Source of the DNA: Allopusillimonas lactea
GTDB lineage: Bacteria > Pseudomonadota > Gammaproteobacteria > Burkholderiales > Burkholderiaceae_B
Assembly (NCBI RefSeq): GCF_021653995.1
Contig: NZ_JAJJOZ010000009.1
Coordinates: forward strand, 143,784 to 207,783
Reading direction: 5' to 3'
DNA length: 64,000 nt
Shown: positions 26,274 through 35,935 of the stretch, one piece after another
How positions within the stretch are numbered: the first letter of the stretch is position 1
How the letters are laid out: the number at the start of each line of letters is the position of its first letter
Notes under the pieces: generated by a model
Database searches by the model: none
Seen by the model: only the letters and a program-made list of their open reading frames with translations
Told to the model about the DNA's origin: nothing
Translations under genes and position numbers: made by a program

Positions 26274-27176
26274 ATGGAAAAATTCGTTCGCATCGAGTCG
26301 TTGCACCAACGCTTTTCAACACGCAGCGGCACCTATGAGGCTCTGCGCAATATCAGCCTGAATATCGCAGAGGGCGAGTTCGTGTCGCTGATCGGCCACT
26401 CGGGCTGCGGCAAATCGACCTTGCTGAACTTGATCGCCGGCCTGGAGCGCCCCAGCGACGGTGTGCTGCTGTGCGCAGAGCGCGAGATCGCCGGGCCGGG
26501 CCCGGAACGCGCGGTCGTGTTTCAGAACCACAGCCTGTTGCCTTGGCTCACATGTTTCCAGAACGTTTACCTAGCGGTGGAAAGCGTGTTCGGCAAACGC
26601 GAATCCCGCACCCTTCTGGCGTCACGCACCGAAGCGGCCATCGACATGGTGGGCCTGCATCACGCCATGCACAAACTGCCTGCCCAGATTTCTGGCGGTA
26701 TGAAGCAGCGCGTGGGCATTGCGCGCGCACTGGCCATGGCGCCGCGCGTCTTGCTGCTGGACGAGCCTTTCGGCGCGCTGGATGCGCTTACCCGTGCACA
26801 GCTGCAGGACGCGCTGATGCGCATCGTAGCCACCACCGGCACCACCGCGATCATGGTGACGCACGATGTGGACGAAGCCGTACTGCTGTCAGACCGCATT
26901 GTCATGCTGACCAATGGCCCCGCCGCCACCATTGGCGAGATCCTTTCCGTGAAGCTGCCGCGCCCGCGCGACCGCGTTGCGCTGCTCACCGATCCCGACT
27001 ATGTCGGCTGCCGAGCCACTGTACTCGGCTTCCTGCACGAGCGGCACCACAGCCGCCACGCATTGGGCGCCGGGCAGGCCAGCACGGATGTACGCGCCCA
27101 AGCCGCGCATATTCTCGATAACGCGCGCCGCGCCAATACGCCCCGCCCTCAACCCTCCACCTCCGATGCATCATGA
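26274..27176 (+). CDS. nrtD: Nitrate ABC transporter ATP-binding protein, NrtD-like
   Basis: A 300-residue ATPase with Walker A GHSGCGKST (about residues 41-49), VVFQNHSLLPWL (Q-loop), ISGGMKQRVG signature and VLLLDEPFGALDALT Walker B. The C-terminal 50 residues after the NBD are low-complexity and not obviously the regulatory domain of cyanobacterial NrtC. It energises nitrate uptake. The stop overlaps the nirB start by 4 bp. Confidence 0.92.
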   Translation: MEKFVRIESLHQRFSTRSGTYEALRNISLNIAEGEFVSLIGHSGCGKSTLLNLIAGLERPSDGVLLCAEREIAGPGPERAVVFQNHSLLPWLTCFQNVYLAVESVFGKRESRTLLASRTEAAIDMVGLHHAMHKLPAQISGGMKQRVGIARALAMAPRVLLLDEPFGALDALTRAQLQDALMRIVATTGTTAIMVTHDVDEAVLLSDRIVMLTNGPAATIGEILSVKLPRPRDRVALLTDPDYVGCRATVLGFLHERHHSRHALGAGQASTDVRAQAAHILDNARRANTPRPQPSTSDAS

Positions 27177-29605
27177 AGAAACGCAGACTCGTCGTCGTCG
27201 GCAACGGCATGGCCGGCATACGCACTATCGAAGAATTGCTCAAGCTGGACGCCGATCTCTATGAGATCACTGTGTTCGGCTCGGAGCCTCACCCAAACTA
27301 CAACCGCATCCTGCTTTCGCCGGTGCTGTCGGGCGAACAGACGCTCCAGGACATCATTCTGAATGACCTCGATTGGTATCGCGACAACGGCATCGCGCTG
27401 CATATGGGCAGCACCATCACCCAGATCAACCGCGGGCGCCGGGAAGTGGCGACCGGCGATGGCAAGGTAACGCCGTATGATCGCCTGCTGATCGCCACGG
27501 GCTCCACACCTTATATCCTGCCGGTGCCCGGCAACAGCCTGCGCGGCGTCGTCGCCTTTCGCGACATCCATGACGTCAACCTGATGATAGAAGCCGCCGG
27601 CCGCCTCAAGCGCGCAGTGGTGATCGGCGGTGGCCTACTCGGTCTGGAGGCCGCCAACGGCCTGGTTTCGCGCGGCATGGATGTGTCGGTGGTCCACTTG
27701 GGCGAGGCACTGCTTGACCGCCAGTTGGACTCCGAAGCCGCTGCCCTGCTGCGCCGCAGCCTGGAAGAACGAGGCCTGCGCTTTTTGATGTCGCGTCAAA
27801 CGTCCGAAATTCTGGGCAACGACGAAGGCGCGGTGCGCGGCCTGCGCTTCAGCGACGGCACCGATATCGACGCTGATGTCGTGGTGATGGCAGCGGGCAT
27901 ACGGCCCAACACTGCACTGGCCCAATCAGCGGGCATCCATTGTGATCGCGGCATTGTCGTCAACGACACCATGCAGACTTTCGACCCCAGCATTTATGCG
28001 GTGGGCGAATGCGTGAGTCATCGGGGCGTGGCGTACGGACTAGTAGCGCCGCTGTTCGAACAGGCCAAGGTCGCCGCCAACCACTTGGCCATGTTCGGCA
28101 TTGGCCGCTACGGCGGCAGCGCTACGTCCACCAAACTGAAAGTCACCGGCATCGATGTGTTTTCGGCCGGCGATTTCACGGGAGGGCCGGAAACTGAAGC
28201 CATCACGCTCGCCGACCCGGTGGGCGGCGTTTATAAGAAGCTGGTGATTCAGGACGACAAACTGGTGGGCGCCTGCCTGTATGGCGACACGGTGGACGGT
28301 GCGTGGTACTTTCGCCTGATCCGCGAAGGAAAGCCCGTCAACGAGATCCGCGAGCACCTGATGTTTGGCGAAGCGGCCATCGGCGACACCGGCCATGCGG
28401 GTGAAACCAGCATTGCCCAGATGCCCGACAGCGCAGAAGTGTGCGGCTGCAACGGTGTATGCAAAGGCACCATCGTCAAAGCCATCCGCGAGCAAGGCTT
28501 GTTCACGGTGGACGATATCAAGAAGCACACCAAGGCCGCCAGCTCCTGCGGCTCCTGCGCGGGGCTGGTAGAGCAGATACTGATCAACTGTGTGGGCGGC
28601 GCGGCCGACATCAAGCCCAAGTCCGAGAAGCCCATCTGCGGCTGCGCGGATTACACCCACGGTGATGTGCGGCGCGTGATCCGCGAGCAGCACCTGACCA
28701 CCACGGCCGCTACCATGCGCTTCATGGAGTGGCGCACGCCCGACGGCTGCGCCAGCTGCCGCCCTGCGCTGAACTACTACCTGACATCCACTTGGCCCGG
28801 CGAGGCGCGTGACGATGGGCAATCGCGCCTGATCAACGAACGCGCCCACGCCAACATCCAGAAAGACGGCACCTTCTCGGTGGTCCCGCGCATGTGGGGC
28901 GGCGTCACCACGCCGGCGCAGCTACGCCGCATTGCCGACGTGGCCGACAAGTACAAGGTGCCCATGGTGAAAGTCACGGGCGGCCAGCGCATCGACCTGC
29001 TGGGCGTGCGCAAGCAGGATTTGCCGTCAGTCTGGAAAGACCTGGACATGCCCTCGGGCTATGCCTACGGCAAAAGCCTGCGCACCGTGAAAACCTGTGT
29101 GGGTAAGGAGTTCTGCCGCTTCGGCACACAGGACTCCACCAGTATGGGTATCGCGCTGGAGAAAGAGCTTGCCGGCATGGGCAGCCCACACAAGGTCAAA
29201 CTCGCTGTCTCCGGCTGCCCGCGCAACTGCGCCGAATCAGGCATCAAGGACATCGGCATCATCGCGGTCGACTCCGGCTGGGAACTGTACGTAGGCGGCA
29301 ACGGCGGCATAAAGACAGAAGTGGCGCAGTTCTTCGCCAAGGTACAGACCGCGGAGGATGTGCTGAGCTATTGCGGCGCCTTTCTGCAGTTGTACCGCGA
29401 AGAAGCGTTTTACCTGGAGCGCACCTGCCATTATCTGGCGCGCGTGGGGCTGGAGCACGCCCGCGCCCGGGTGGTCGAGGATGCGACCAACCGCGCCGAG
29501 CTATACGCCCGGCTCAAGTTCGCCCTTTCCTTCGTGAAAGATCCGTGGGCGGAACGCATTGCGGACGAACACGCGCGGCGTGAATTCGAAGCCCTGCCGG
29601 CCTGA
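27173..29605 (+). CDS. nirB: Assimilatory nitrite reductase (NADH) large subunit
   Basis: An 810-residue NirB. N-terminal FAD/NAD domains (VVVGNGMAGIRTIEEL; AVVIGGGLLGLEAANGL), then a BFD-like [2Fe-2S] region (VCGCNGVCKGTIV and SSCGSCAGLVEQIL), then the sirohaem/[4Fe-4S] reductase with cysteines C642 and C648 (TCVGKEFCRFG) and C682 and C686 (SGCPRNCAES). It reduces nitrite to ammonium in the cytoplasm. Overlaps the transporter ATPase gene and is followed 17 bp later by nirD. Confidence 0.95.
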   Translation: MKKRRLVVVGNGMAGIRTIEELLKLDADLYEITVFGSEPHPNYNRILLSPVLSGEQTLQDIILNDLDWYRDNGIALHMGSTITQINRGRREVATGDGKVTPYDRLLIATGSTPYILPVPGNSLRGVVAFRDIHDVNLMIEAAGRLKRAVVIGGGLLGLEAANGLVSRGMDVSVVHLGEALLDRQLDSEAAALLRRSLEERGLRFLMSRQTSEILGNDEGAVRGLRFSDGTDIDADVVVMAAGIRPNTALAQSAGIHCDRGIVVNDTMQTFDPSIYAVGECVSHRGVAYGLVAPLFEQAKVAANHLAMFGIGRYGGSATSTKLKVTGIDVFSAGDFTGGPETEAITLADPVGGVYKKLVIQDDKLVGACLYGDTVDGAWYFRLIREGKPVNEIREHLMFGEAAIGDTGHAGETSIAQMPDSAEVCGCNGVCKGTIVKAIREQGLFTVDDIKKHTKAASSCGSCAGLVEQILINCVGGAADIKPKSEKPICGCADYTHGDVRRVIREQHLTTTAATMRFMEWRTPDGCASCRPALNYYLTSTWPGEARDDGQSRLINERAHANIQKDGTFSVVPRMWGGVTTPAQLRRIADVADKYKVPMVKVTGGQRIDLLGVRKQDLPSVWKDLDMPSGYAYGKSLRTVKTCVGKEFCRFGTQDSTSMGIALEKELAGMGSPHKVKLAVSGCPRNCAESGIKDIGIIAVDSGWELYVGGNGGIKTEVAQFFAKVQTAEDVLSYCGAFLQLYREEAFYLERTCHYLARVGLEHARARVVEDATNRAELYARLKFALSFVKDPWAERIADEHARREFEALPA

Positions 29606-29622
29606 TATTTTCTGGAGTCATA

Positions 29623-29958
29623 ATGGACACTACTATGCTGGATTGGACCGAGGTCTGCGGCTTGGAAGACATCCCGCAGGCTGGCTCGCGCGTCGTACAC
29701 CGCGCCAGCGGACACCCCGTGGCGCTATTCCGCGCATCCGATGACCGCGTCTTTGCCCTGCTCGACCGCTGCCCGCACAAGGGCGGCCCGCTATCGGACG
29801 GCCTGGTGCACGGCTACGCCGTAACCTGCCCGCTGCACGGCTGGAATATTGATCTGAACAATGGCCACGCCTGCGCGCCCGACGAAGGCTGCGCGGACAC
29901 GTTCCCTGTGCGTGTGGAGCACGGCCGTGTGCTGCTCGCATTGAAGGGTGTGGCGTAG
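29623..29958 (+). CDS. nirD: Nitrite reductase small subunit, Rieske type
   Basis: A 111-residue Rieske-fold protein with a full set of [2Fe-2S] ligands, C50-P-H52 and C69-P-L-H72. Several enterobacterial NirD proteins have lost these residues, so this one probably carries a real cluster. It associates with NirB. Spacing to nasA is 2 bp, indicating coupled expression. Confidence 0.9.
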   Translation: MDTTMLDWTEVCGLEDIPQAGSRVVHRASGHPVALFRASDDRVFALLDRCPHKGGPLSDGLVHGYAVTCPLHGWNIDLNNGHACAPDEGCADTFPVRVEHGRVLLALKGVA

Positions 29959-29960
29959 CC

Positions 29961-32840
29961 ATGGAAACGGCCGTCCGCGTGACCTCATCCATCTGCTGCT
30001 ATTGCGGCACAGGTTGCGGCGTGCGCATCCACAGCCGCGGCGAGCGCGTGCTGGCTGTGGAAGGCGACGAAAGCCATCCCTCCAGCCTCGGCCAGTTGTG
30101 CGGCAAGGGATTAAACCTGACGGCAACGGTGCGCCATGATCAAGGGCGTATCCTGGCCGCGCAATGGCGGGCCGACCGGTCGCAGCCCCGGCGCGAGATT
30201 GCGCTGAGCGATGCCTATGACATCGCGGCTGCAAAGCTCGCCGAAACCATTGCCATGCATGGGCCCGATGCAATCGGCTTTTATCTGTCCGGCCAGTTGC
30301 TGACCGAAGACTACACCGTTTTCAACAAGCTGGCGCGCGCGCTGATCGGCACGAACAACATCGACTCCAACTCGCGGCTGTGCATGTCCAGCGCGGTAAG
30401 CGGCTACAGCCTCACATTAGGCGCGGACGCACCACCCGCCTGCTACGAAGACCTGGAGCACGCGAACGCCGTACTGATCGCTGGGTCAAACATGGCGTAC
30501 GCGCACCCTGTGTTGTTCCGGCGCCTGGAAGCGGCAAAGACACGGCGGCCGGACATGAAAATAATCGTGGTTGACCCACGCCGCACCGATACTGCCAGCA
30601 TCGCCGATCTGCACTTGGCCATACAGCCCGGCACTGACGTTGCCCTGTTTCACGCCATGCTCAACGTGCTGGTGTGGGAAGACCTGATCGACCGCAGCTA
30701 TATTGCGCACCACACGCGCGGCTTCGCGGCTCTAAAGCAGCGTATCCGCGAGTTCACACCCAGCGCGGCGCAGGACGTATGCGGCGTGGCGGCCAGCGAC
30801 ATCGTTCAGGCGGCGCGCTGGTTCGGCGAGGCAAAGGCCGCACTATCGCTCTATACCATGGGCCTGAACCAGTCCTGCAGCGGCACAGCCAAGAACGCAG
30901 CACTCATCCACCTGCATCTGGCCACCGGGCACATCGGCCGCCCCGGCACCGGCCCTTTCTCGCTGACCGGCCAACCCAATGCTATGGGCGGACGCGAAGC
31001 AGGAGGCATGGCTACGCTGCTGCCTGGCCACCGCAAGCCTGGCGATGCCGCCCACCGCGAAGAGGTGGCGCGGTTGTGGGGCGTGGACCGCCTGCCCGAA
31101 CAACCTGGCAAAACCGCTATCGACATGTTCGACGCCGTACTTGCGGGAGACATCAAAGTGCTGTGGATCGCCGCCACCAACCCCGCCCAGTCCCTGCCCG
31201 ACACAGGCCGCGTGCATGCCGCGCTGGAGAAAGCCGAACTCGTCATTGTGCAAGAAGCCTACGCCAACACCGAAACACTGGCCTTTGCGGACCTGGTGCT
31301 GCCCGCCGCCACCTGGCCAGAGAAGAGCGGCACCGTCACCAATTCTGAACGCCGCATCAGCCGCGTGCGCGCCGCCATCAACCCACCTGGAAACGCACGC
31401 CCCGACTGGGAAATAGTCTGCGCCGTGGCGCGCAGGCTGGCCGGACATATCGCACCGCACAAGACCGAACTGTTCAACTATGCCAATGAGGCGGCAGTTT
31501 TCGCGGAACACGCCCGTTGCACAGCGGGACGCGATCTGGACTACAGCGCCCTGACGCACGCAATACTGGAAAGAGACGGGCCGCAGCAATGGCCGTATGC
31601 GGGCGTCGGCACGCAGGCATCTGCGCGCCTGTATGCTGATGGCAACTTCCCCACTGACGATGGCCGCGCACACTTCTACGACACGGGCTATGTACCCGTC
31701 GCCGAAAACATATCGCCCCATTACCCACTGCACCTGACCACAGGCCGCATGCGCGACCAATGGCACACCCTTACCCGCACCGGACTGGTGCCGGCACTGA
31801 TGCGCCATGTCGAGGAGCCTTGCGTGTACCTGAACGCCAACGACCTGCGACGCTACCGCCTGCAGGAAGGCGGCCTGGCACGCGTCAGGACGCGGCGCGG
31901 GCAAGTGATTCTGCCTGTCGCGGTCGATGAAGGGCTGCAACCCGGTCATGCCTTTTTGCATATGCATTGGGGAAGCGGCTTTATTGCTGGCACCGGCGTC
32001 AACGCGCTGGCCTGCAGCGCGCGCGACCCGGCCTCGCGCCAGCCAGAGCTGAAACATAGCGCGGCCAATGTAGCGCCGGTGGAAATGACCTGGCACGCAC
32101 AGGCATGGATCAAGGGCTGCGCCGTCACGCTGCGAACGCGACTGATGCCTTGGCTGCGGCGCTTTCCCTATGCCGTACTGGTGCCCAGCGCGCTGGGCGG
32201 AGAAGGTGTGCGGCTGCGGCTGGCGAGCGCCGCCGCGCCGGATCGCAAAACACTCGATCATCTGATCCACGATCTCGGCCTGGACGCTGCGGATCTCGCC
32301 TTCGACGATCCCGCACGCGGCATCGTGCGGCGCCTCCTGCGCGACATCCCAGCGCTCTCTACCGTTGCGGCGGCTGGCGCAGCCTCTACGCGAACACCTG
32401 CGGGAACAACGACTGGCGCATTGACTGCAATGCCTGGCGCGACGCCCGCTGCATCACACATCGCCCTTCCGTCGCCGCCCCGTCAGGCAGATGCACAGAT
32501 CAGCACCGGCGCCCTGCGCGCCTGGCTGCTTACTGGCGACGTGCGCGCCGCGCCGGCGCTGCTGGACTGGACACAGACGGGCACGCCCTCCGCCCCGCCC
32601 GGCCAGCTGCTGTCGGGCCGCAGTGTGCTCGTTGCGCGCGCCCGCATCATTTGCAGTTGCGCCAGCGTCACCGATCAAGCCATTGTCCAGGGCTTGGAAC
32701 AAGGCCTGGACTTGAACGGGCTCAAAACCAAGCTCAACTGTGGCGCAAGCTGCGGCACCTGCCTGCCGCAAGTGCGACAGTTGGCCGGGCAATATGCCCG
32801 CACTCATGCAGCCCCCAACTCCACGGAGCACATATCATGA
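29961..32840 (+). CDS. nasA: Assimilatory nitrate reductase catalytic subunit with C-terminal [2Fe-2S] domain
   Basis: A 959-residue molybdenum bis-MGD oxidoreductase. The N-terminal [4Fe-4S] ligands are C12, C15, C19 and C47. The central part shows GSNMAYAHPVLFRRLEAAK, GLNQSCSGTAKN and TGQPNAMGGREAGGM, and the MGD-binding C-terminal domain begins near LTTGRMRDQWHT. The last 70 residues add a BFD-like [2Fe-2S] domain (C898, C900, C931, C934 region), typical of NasA fed by NADH or flavodoxin donors. It reduces nitrate to nitrite. The linker before the last domain is Thr/Ala/Pro-rich. Confidence 0.93.
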   Translation: METAVRVTSSICCYCGTGCGVRIHSRGERVLAVEGDESHPSSLGQLCGKGLNLTATVRHDQGRILAAQWRADRSQPRREIALSDAYDIAAAKLAETIAMHGPDAIGFYLSGQLLTEDYTVFNKLARALIGTNNIDSNSRLCMSSAVSGYSLTLGADAPPACYEDLEHANAVLIAGSNMAYAHPVLFRRLEAAKTRRPDMKIIVVDPRRTDTASIADLHLAIQPGTDVALFHAMLNVLVWEDLIDRSYIAHHTRGFAALKQRIREFTPSAAQDVCGVAASDIVQAARWFGEAKAALSLYTMGLNQSCSGTAKNAALIHLHLATGHIGRPGTGPFSLTGQPNAMGGREAGGMATLLPGHRKPGDAAHREEVARLWGVDRLPEQPGKTAIDMFDAVLAGDIKVLWIAATNPAQSLPDTGRVHAALEKAELVIVQEAYANTETLAFADLVLPAATWPEKSGTVTNSERRISRVRAAINPPGNARPDWEIVCAVARRLAGHIAPHKTELFNYANEAAVFAEHARCTAGRDLDYSALTHAILERDGPQQWPYAGVGTQASARLYADGNFPTDDGRAHFYDTGYVPVAENISPHYPLHLTTGRMRDQWHTLTRTGLVPALMRHVEEPCVYLNANDLRRYRLQEGGLARVRTRRGQVILPVAVDEGLQPGHAFLHMHWGSGFIAGTGVNALACSARDPASRQPELKHSAANVAPVEMTWHAQAWIKGCAVTLRTRLMPWLRRFPYAVLVPSALGGEGVRLRLASAAAPDRKTLDHLIHDLGLDAADLAFDDPARGIVRRLLRDIPALSTVAAAGAASTRTPAGTTTGALTAMPGATPAASHIALPSPPRQADAQISTGALRAWLLTGDVRAAPALLDWTQTGTPSAPPGQLLSGRSVLVARARIICSCASVTDQAIVQGLEQGLDLNGLKTKLNCGASCGTCLPQVRQLAGQYARTHAAPNSTEHIS

Positions 32841-33658
32841 TTGCCCACACTGTCGCCCCCCCTTCTTCGCGCCCCCTCGGCCAGGTCTGGCTCGTCGGTG
32901 CAGGCCCCGGCGACCCCGAACTGCTGACGCTAAAGGCCTTGCGCGTGCTACGGCACTGCAGTGTCTGGCTGGTGGATGATCTTGTCGGCGATGGCGTGCT
33001 GACTTATGCCACGCCGGGCACCCGCATCCTGCTTGTGGGCAAGCGCGGCGGCTGTCCGTCCACGTCGCAATCATTCATCCTGCGCCTGATGGCGCGCTAT
33101 GCCCGCCAGGGCCACAATGTTGCCCGTGTAAAAGGCGGCGACCCTTTCATTTTCGGGCGTGGCGGCGAAGAGCTCGGTTGGCTGCACACGCGCGGCATCG
33201 CCGCCTACAGCATCAGCGGCATCACCGCCGGCCTGGCCGCCAGCAGTGCGCTAGGCCTGCCGCTCACCCACCGCCAGCGCGCCCGAGGGGTCACCTTCGT
33301 AACCGCGCATACAACCGATGGTTCGCGGCCCAACTGGCGTGCGCTGGCCGATAGCGGCATGACGATCGTGTGCTACATGGGCATGAGCAAGCCGGAAGCT
33401 CTTACCCAAGAACTGCTGATTGCAGGCTTCCCCGCCTCACTGCCCGTGGCCATCGTGCAGCATGTGTCGCGACCTGAGCAGCGCCATGCCATCACCACGC
33501 TGGCGCAACTTGCCGCTACCCAGCGAGCGCACGATCTTGCCAGCCCCGCCGTCATCATCCTTGGCGAGGTCGTGGCCGAAGCGGCCTGCCAACCCTTAGG
33601 GGCCAATACCGCAGCAGCCAGCGACGGCGGCCTCGCCGAAAGCCGCCGCGCGGGTTAA
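32837..33658 (+). CDS. cobA: Uroporphyrinogen-III C-methyltransferase (sirohaem synthesis)
   Basis: A 273-residue SUMT. The ATG at 32837 overlaps the nasA stop (ATGA). Signature motifs are VWLVGAGPGDPELLTLKALR and RVKGGDPFIFGRGGEELGWL, with the SAM-binding GITAGLAASSALGLPLTHR. It makes precorrin-2 for sirohaem, the cofactor of NirB, which explains its place at the end of the nitrate operon. It is a stand-alone methyltransferase without the CysG dehydrogenase/chelatase part, so that must be encoded elsewhere. Confidence 0.93.
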   Translation: MIAHTVAPPSSRPLGQVWLVGAGPGDPELLTLKALRVLRHCSVWLVDDLVGDGVLTYATPGTRILLVGKRGGCPSTSQSFILRLMARYARQGHNVARVKGGDPFIFGRGGEELGWLHTRGIAAYSISGITAGLAASSALGLPLTHRQRARGVTFVTAHTTDGSRPNWRALADSGMTIVCYMGMSKPEALTQELLIAGFPASLPVAIVQHVSRPEQRHAITTLAQLAATQRAHDLASPAVIILGEVVAEAACQPLGANTAAASDGGLAESRRAG

Positions 33659-33793
33659 TCCGCCAATCACAACGTCGGGCTTTTCCGCCCGCCGTGCTCG
33701 GGTTATTGTGTCGGCTTGCACATGCAGCCTCGGGGAGGGGGCCTTGGGTAGCCACAGCCAGCACGCACGGCGCCGCGCGCGCACGATCCGCCT

Positions 33794-35119
33794 ATGCGCC
33801 TGAACCATCGTGGCGCCGTGGTAGGCGCCCTGGGCATCACACAGATGCTGGCATGGGCGTCAACCTACTATCTTCCTGCCATCCTGGCCGCGCCCATGGC
33901 GCGGGATCTGGGCGTCGGCGTGCCCACCATATTCGCCTCGTTCTCTTTCGCGCTTCTGATCTCGGCCCTCACCGGCCCGCTGGCCGGGCGCGCCGTCGAT
34001 CGTTGGGGCGGACGACCCGTCCTGATTGCCAGCAACGTTATCTTCGCCATGGGCCTGGCCATACTCAGCCAGGTTACCAGCGTGGCGGGGCTGTTCACCG
34101 CCTGGGCACTCATCGGCGTCGGCATGGGCAGCGGCCTCTACGAAGCCGCCTTTTCCACACTCGTGCGTCTGTACGGCGACAACAGCCGCGCGGCGATCTC
34201 GGGCATTACATTGATCGGCGGCTTTGCCAGCACCGTTGGCTGGCCGCTCAGCACGTATATGGGCCTGCATATCAGTTGGCAAGGCGCCTGCCTGGGCTGG
34301 GCCGGCCTGCATCTGGTGCTTGGTCTGCCGCTGAACAGCCTGCTGCCGTCGGCCACCCCGACACCGCCCGAATCCGGGCCCGCATCGTCGGCCACTGCCG
34401 CCTGTGCACCCCACACAGCGAACACACCCGCGCCAACCACCACCTGCATGACGCAAAGCGGCCACACTCCCGCTACAGGCTCCACTACCGCGTTCGCCCC
34501 TACATCTGCCGAGGCACCCATTCGCACCGCCACCGCTGCATTCACTTCCGGTTTGCCACCAGCCCAGTCACCACGCCTGATCTCCGTGCTGCTGTCCATC
34601 ATCTTTGCGGCCGCTTGGTTCAACAGCACGGCCATGGCTGCACATCTGCCGCAATTGCTTATAGCCAGCGGTGCAACCCTTGCCACCGCGGTGGCAATTG
34701 GCGCGCTCATCGGGCCCGCTCAGGTCGGCGCGCGAATACTCGAATTCAGCTTTCTGCAGCGCTTCCACCCCTTGCTCTCGGCACGCCTGGCGGCGACGGC
34801 CCATCCTGTAGGCGCAGCACTGCTCCTGCTGATCGGCAGCCCAGCCGCCGCCGCATTCGTGATTTTTCATGGCGCCGGCAATGGCATCCTGACCATCGCC
34901 ATCGGCACTCTCCCCCTCGTGCTGTTCGGCCCGAAAGGGTACGGGGCGCGCCAAGGCATGCTTACGGTGCCATCACGCATTGCGCAGGCCGCCGCCCCCT
35001 GGGTGTTCGGCCTGAGCCTGGAACACTGGAGCGTGAGCGCACTCTGGCTGTCCAGCGGCCTGGCATTGCTGGCGCTGGCCTGCCTGTTGTGGATACATCC
35101 GCAGGCGGCGCCGCGCTGA
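33794..35119 (+). CDS. MFS transporter with a long Thr/Pro/Ala-rich central loop
   Basis: A 441-residue major facilitator with about 12 transmembrane segments. Motif A appears as GPLAGRAVDRWGGRPVLIA after the second segment. Between the two six-helix halves lies an unusual low-complexity loop of about 70 residues (roughly 195-265), rich in Thr, Pro and Ala. It lies 135 bp downstream of cobA and could be transcribed with the nitrate operon, but family resemblance does not indicate a nitrate/nitrite porter. Substrate unknown. Confidence 0.88.
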   Translation: MRLNHRGAVVGALGITQMLAWASTYYLPAILAAPMARDLGVGVPTIFASFSFALLISALTGPLAGRAVDRWGGRPVLIASNVIFAMGLAILSQVTSVAGLFTAWALIGVGMGSGLYEAAFSTLVRLYGDNSRAAISGITLIGGFASTVGWPLSTYMGLHISWQGACLGWAGLHLVLGLPLNSLLPSATPTPPESGPASSATAACAPHTANTPAPTTTCMTQSGHTPATGSTTAFAPTSAEAPIRTATAAFTSGLPPAQSPRLISVLLSIIFAAAWFNSTAMAAHLPQLLIASGATLATAVAIGALIGPAQVGARILEFSFLQRFHPLLSARLAATAHPVGAALLLLIGSPAAAAFVIFHGAGNGILTIAIGTLPLVLFGPKGYGARQGMLTVPSRIAQAAAPWVFGLSLEHWSVSALWLSSGLALLALACLLWIHPQAAPR

Positions 35120-35201
35120 CAGTGTGCCGCGCGACGTCCCAGCACACACCCGCCCAACCCCCGCCGCATGATCGACGGCGCCACCTGCGGCAGGCGCTGC
35201 T

Positions 35202-35789
35202 CTATAGCTTGCTGATTTTCGTGCCTTCGAGCGATACCCCAGCCATCAAGCCGGCATTGGTCATCACAAAAGCGACCACAGGCTGTCGCAAGGTATTGGA
35301 ATCAATGACACCGTTGGCACCGATGTTGGCGACGGCCACTGTGGCATCGGCTCCCACCTTCCAGCCATTGCTCTTGCGGAAATGATCCAGTGCTTCCTGT
35401 GTCTTGAACAGCATGACGATCGCCTTGGACTGTGCCCCCGCCTGCAAGCCGAAAGAGCCGCTGGTGGTGCTGTAATAGCCTTCGTTACGTCCTCCCACGC
35501 GCAGCACGCCATCGCCGTGCTCACCGCCCACGATGAAGCCCGCGCTTAATACCTTCGGAAAGATGAGCACGCCCTTGGCGTTCGCCACTTCCGCGCGCGC
35601 GGCCGGCGCCACCTCATATAGACGCTGTAGGGTCGCATCCACCCTGGAGTCCACCGCGGCACGCCTTTCGGAGGTGCTTTGCGCACTGTCAGGCGCAGTA
35701 GTCGTGCACCCTGAAAACACCATACCTGCGACAGCGAACGCCAGGGCAGTGGCCACTTTACGCGGCGTGGAAAGTTGACGTGATGACAT
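35202..35789 (-). CDS. SYLF-domain (YSC84-like) lipoprotein
   Basis: A 195-residue protein starting at 35789 behind AAGGAG. It has a lipoprotein signal with lipobox FSGC (C28), then the SYLF domain: AKGVLIFPKVLSAGFIVGGEHGDGVLRV, a YYSTTSGSFGLQAGAQSKAIVMLF core, and a hydrophobic end. SYLF proteins bind lipids; bacterial versions are periplasmic or outer-membrane lipoproteins of unclear role. Monocistronic and convergent with the MFS gene. Confidence 0.9.
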   Translation of the reverse strand: MSSRQLSTPRKVATALAFAVAGMVFSGCTTTAPDSAQSTSERRAAVDSRVDATLQRLYEVAPAARAEVANAKGVLIFPKVLSAGFIVGGEHGDGVLRVGGRNEGYYSTTSGSFGLQAGAQSKAIVMLFKTQEALDHFRKSNGWKVGADATVAVANIGANGVIDSNTLRQPVVAFVMTNAGLMAGVSLEGTKISKL

Positions 35790-35935
35790 ACTGTTCTCCT
35801 TATTGCGGCCTGCGGGAAGCACCCCGCAATGGCCAACGCCGGAGCGAACAGCAAGTATCGGGCCTACATGTGGCGCTGAGTCATGGAAAGCATGCAGGCG
35901 CACTATGCCGCGCGCCTGCGCGCAGCGCAGGCTGC

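Noticed and set aside
30843..32270. Long antisense open frame (475 codons) opposite nasA
   Set aside because: It lies fully within nasA, has no recognisable family, and its composition is the usual shadow of GC-rich codon bias.
33659..33793. Riboswitch (cobalamin-like) upstream of the MFS gene
   Set aside because: Some GC-rich stem possibilities, but no B12-box or other conserved riboswitch core could be recognised.
33694..35385. 563-codon plus-strand frame overlapping the MFS transporter in another frame
   Set aside because: Arg/His-rich and without domains; the MFS frame has 12 hydrophobic segments and motif A.
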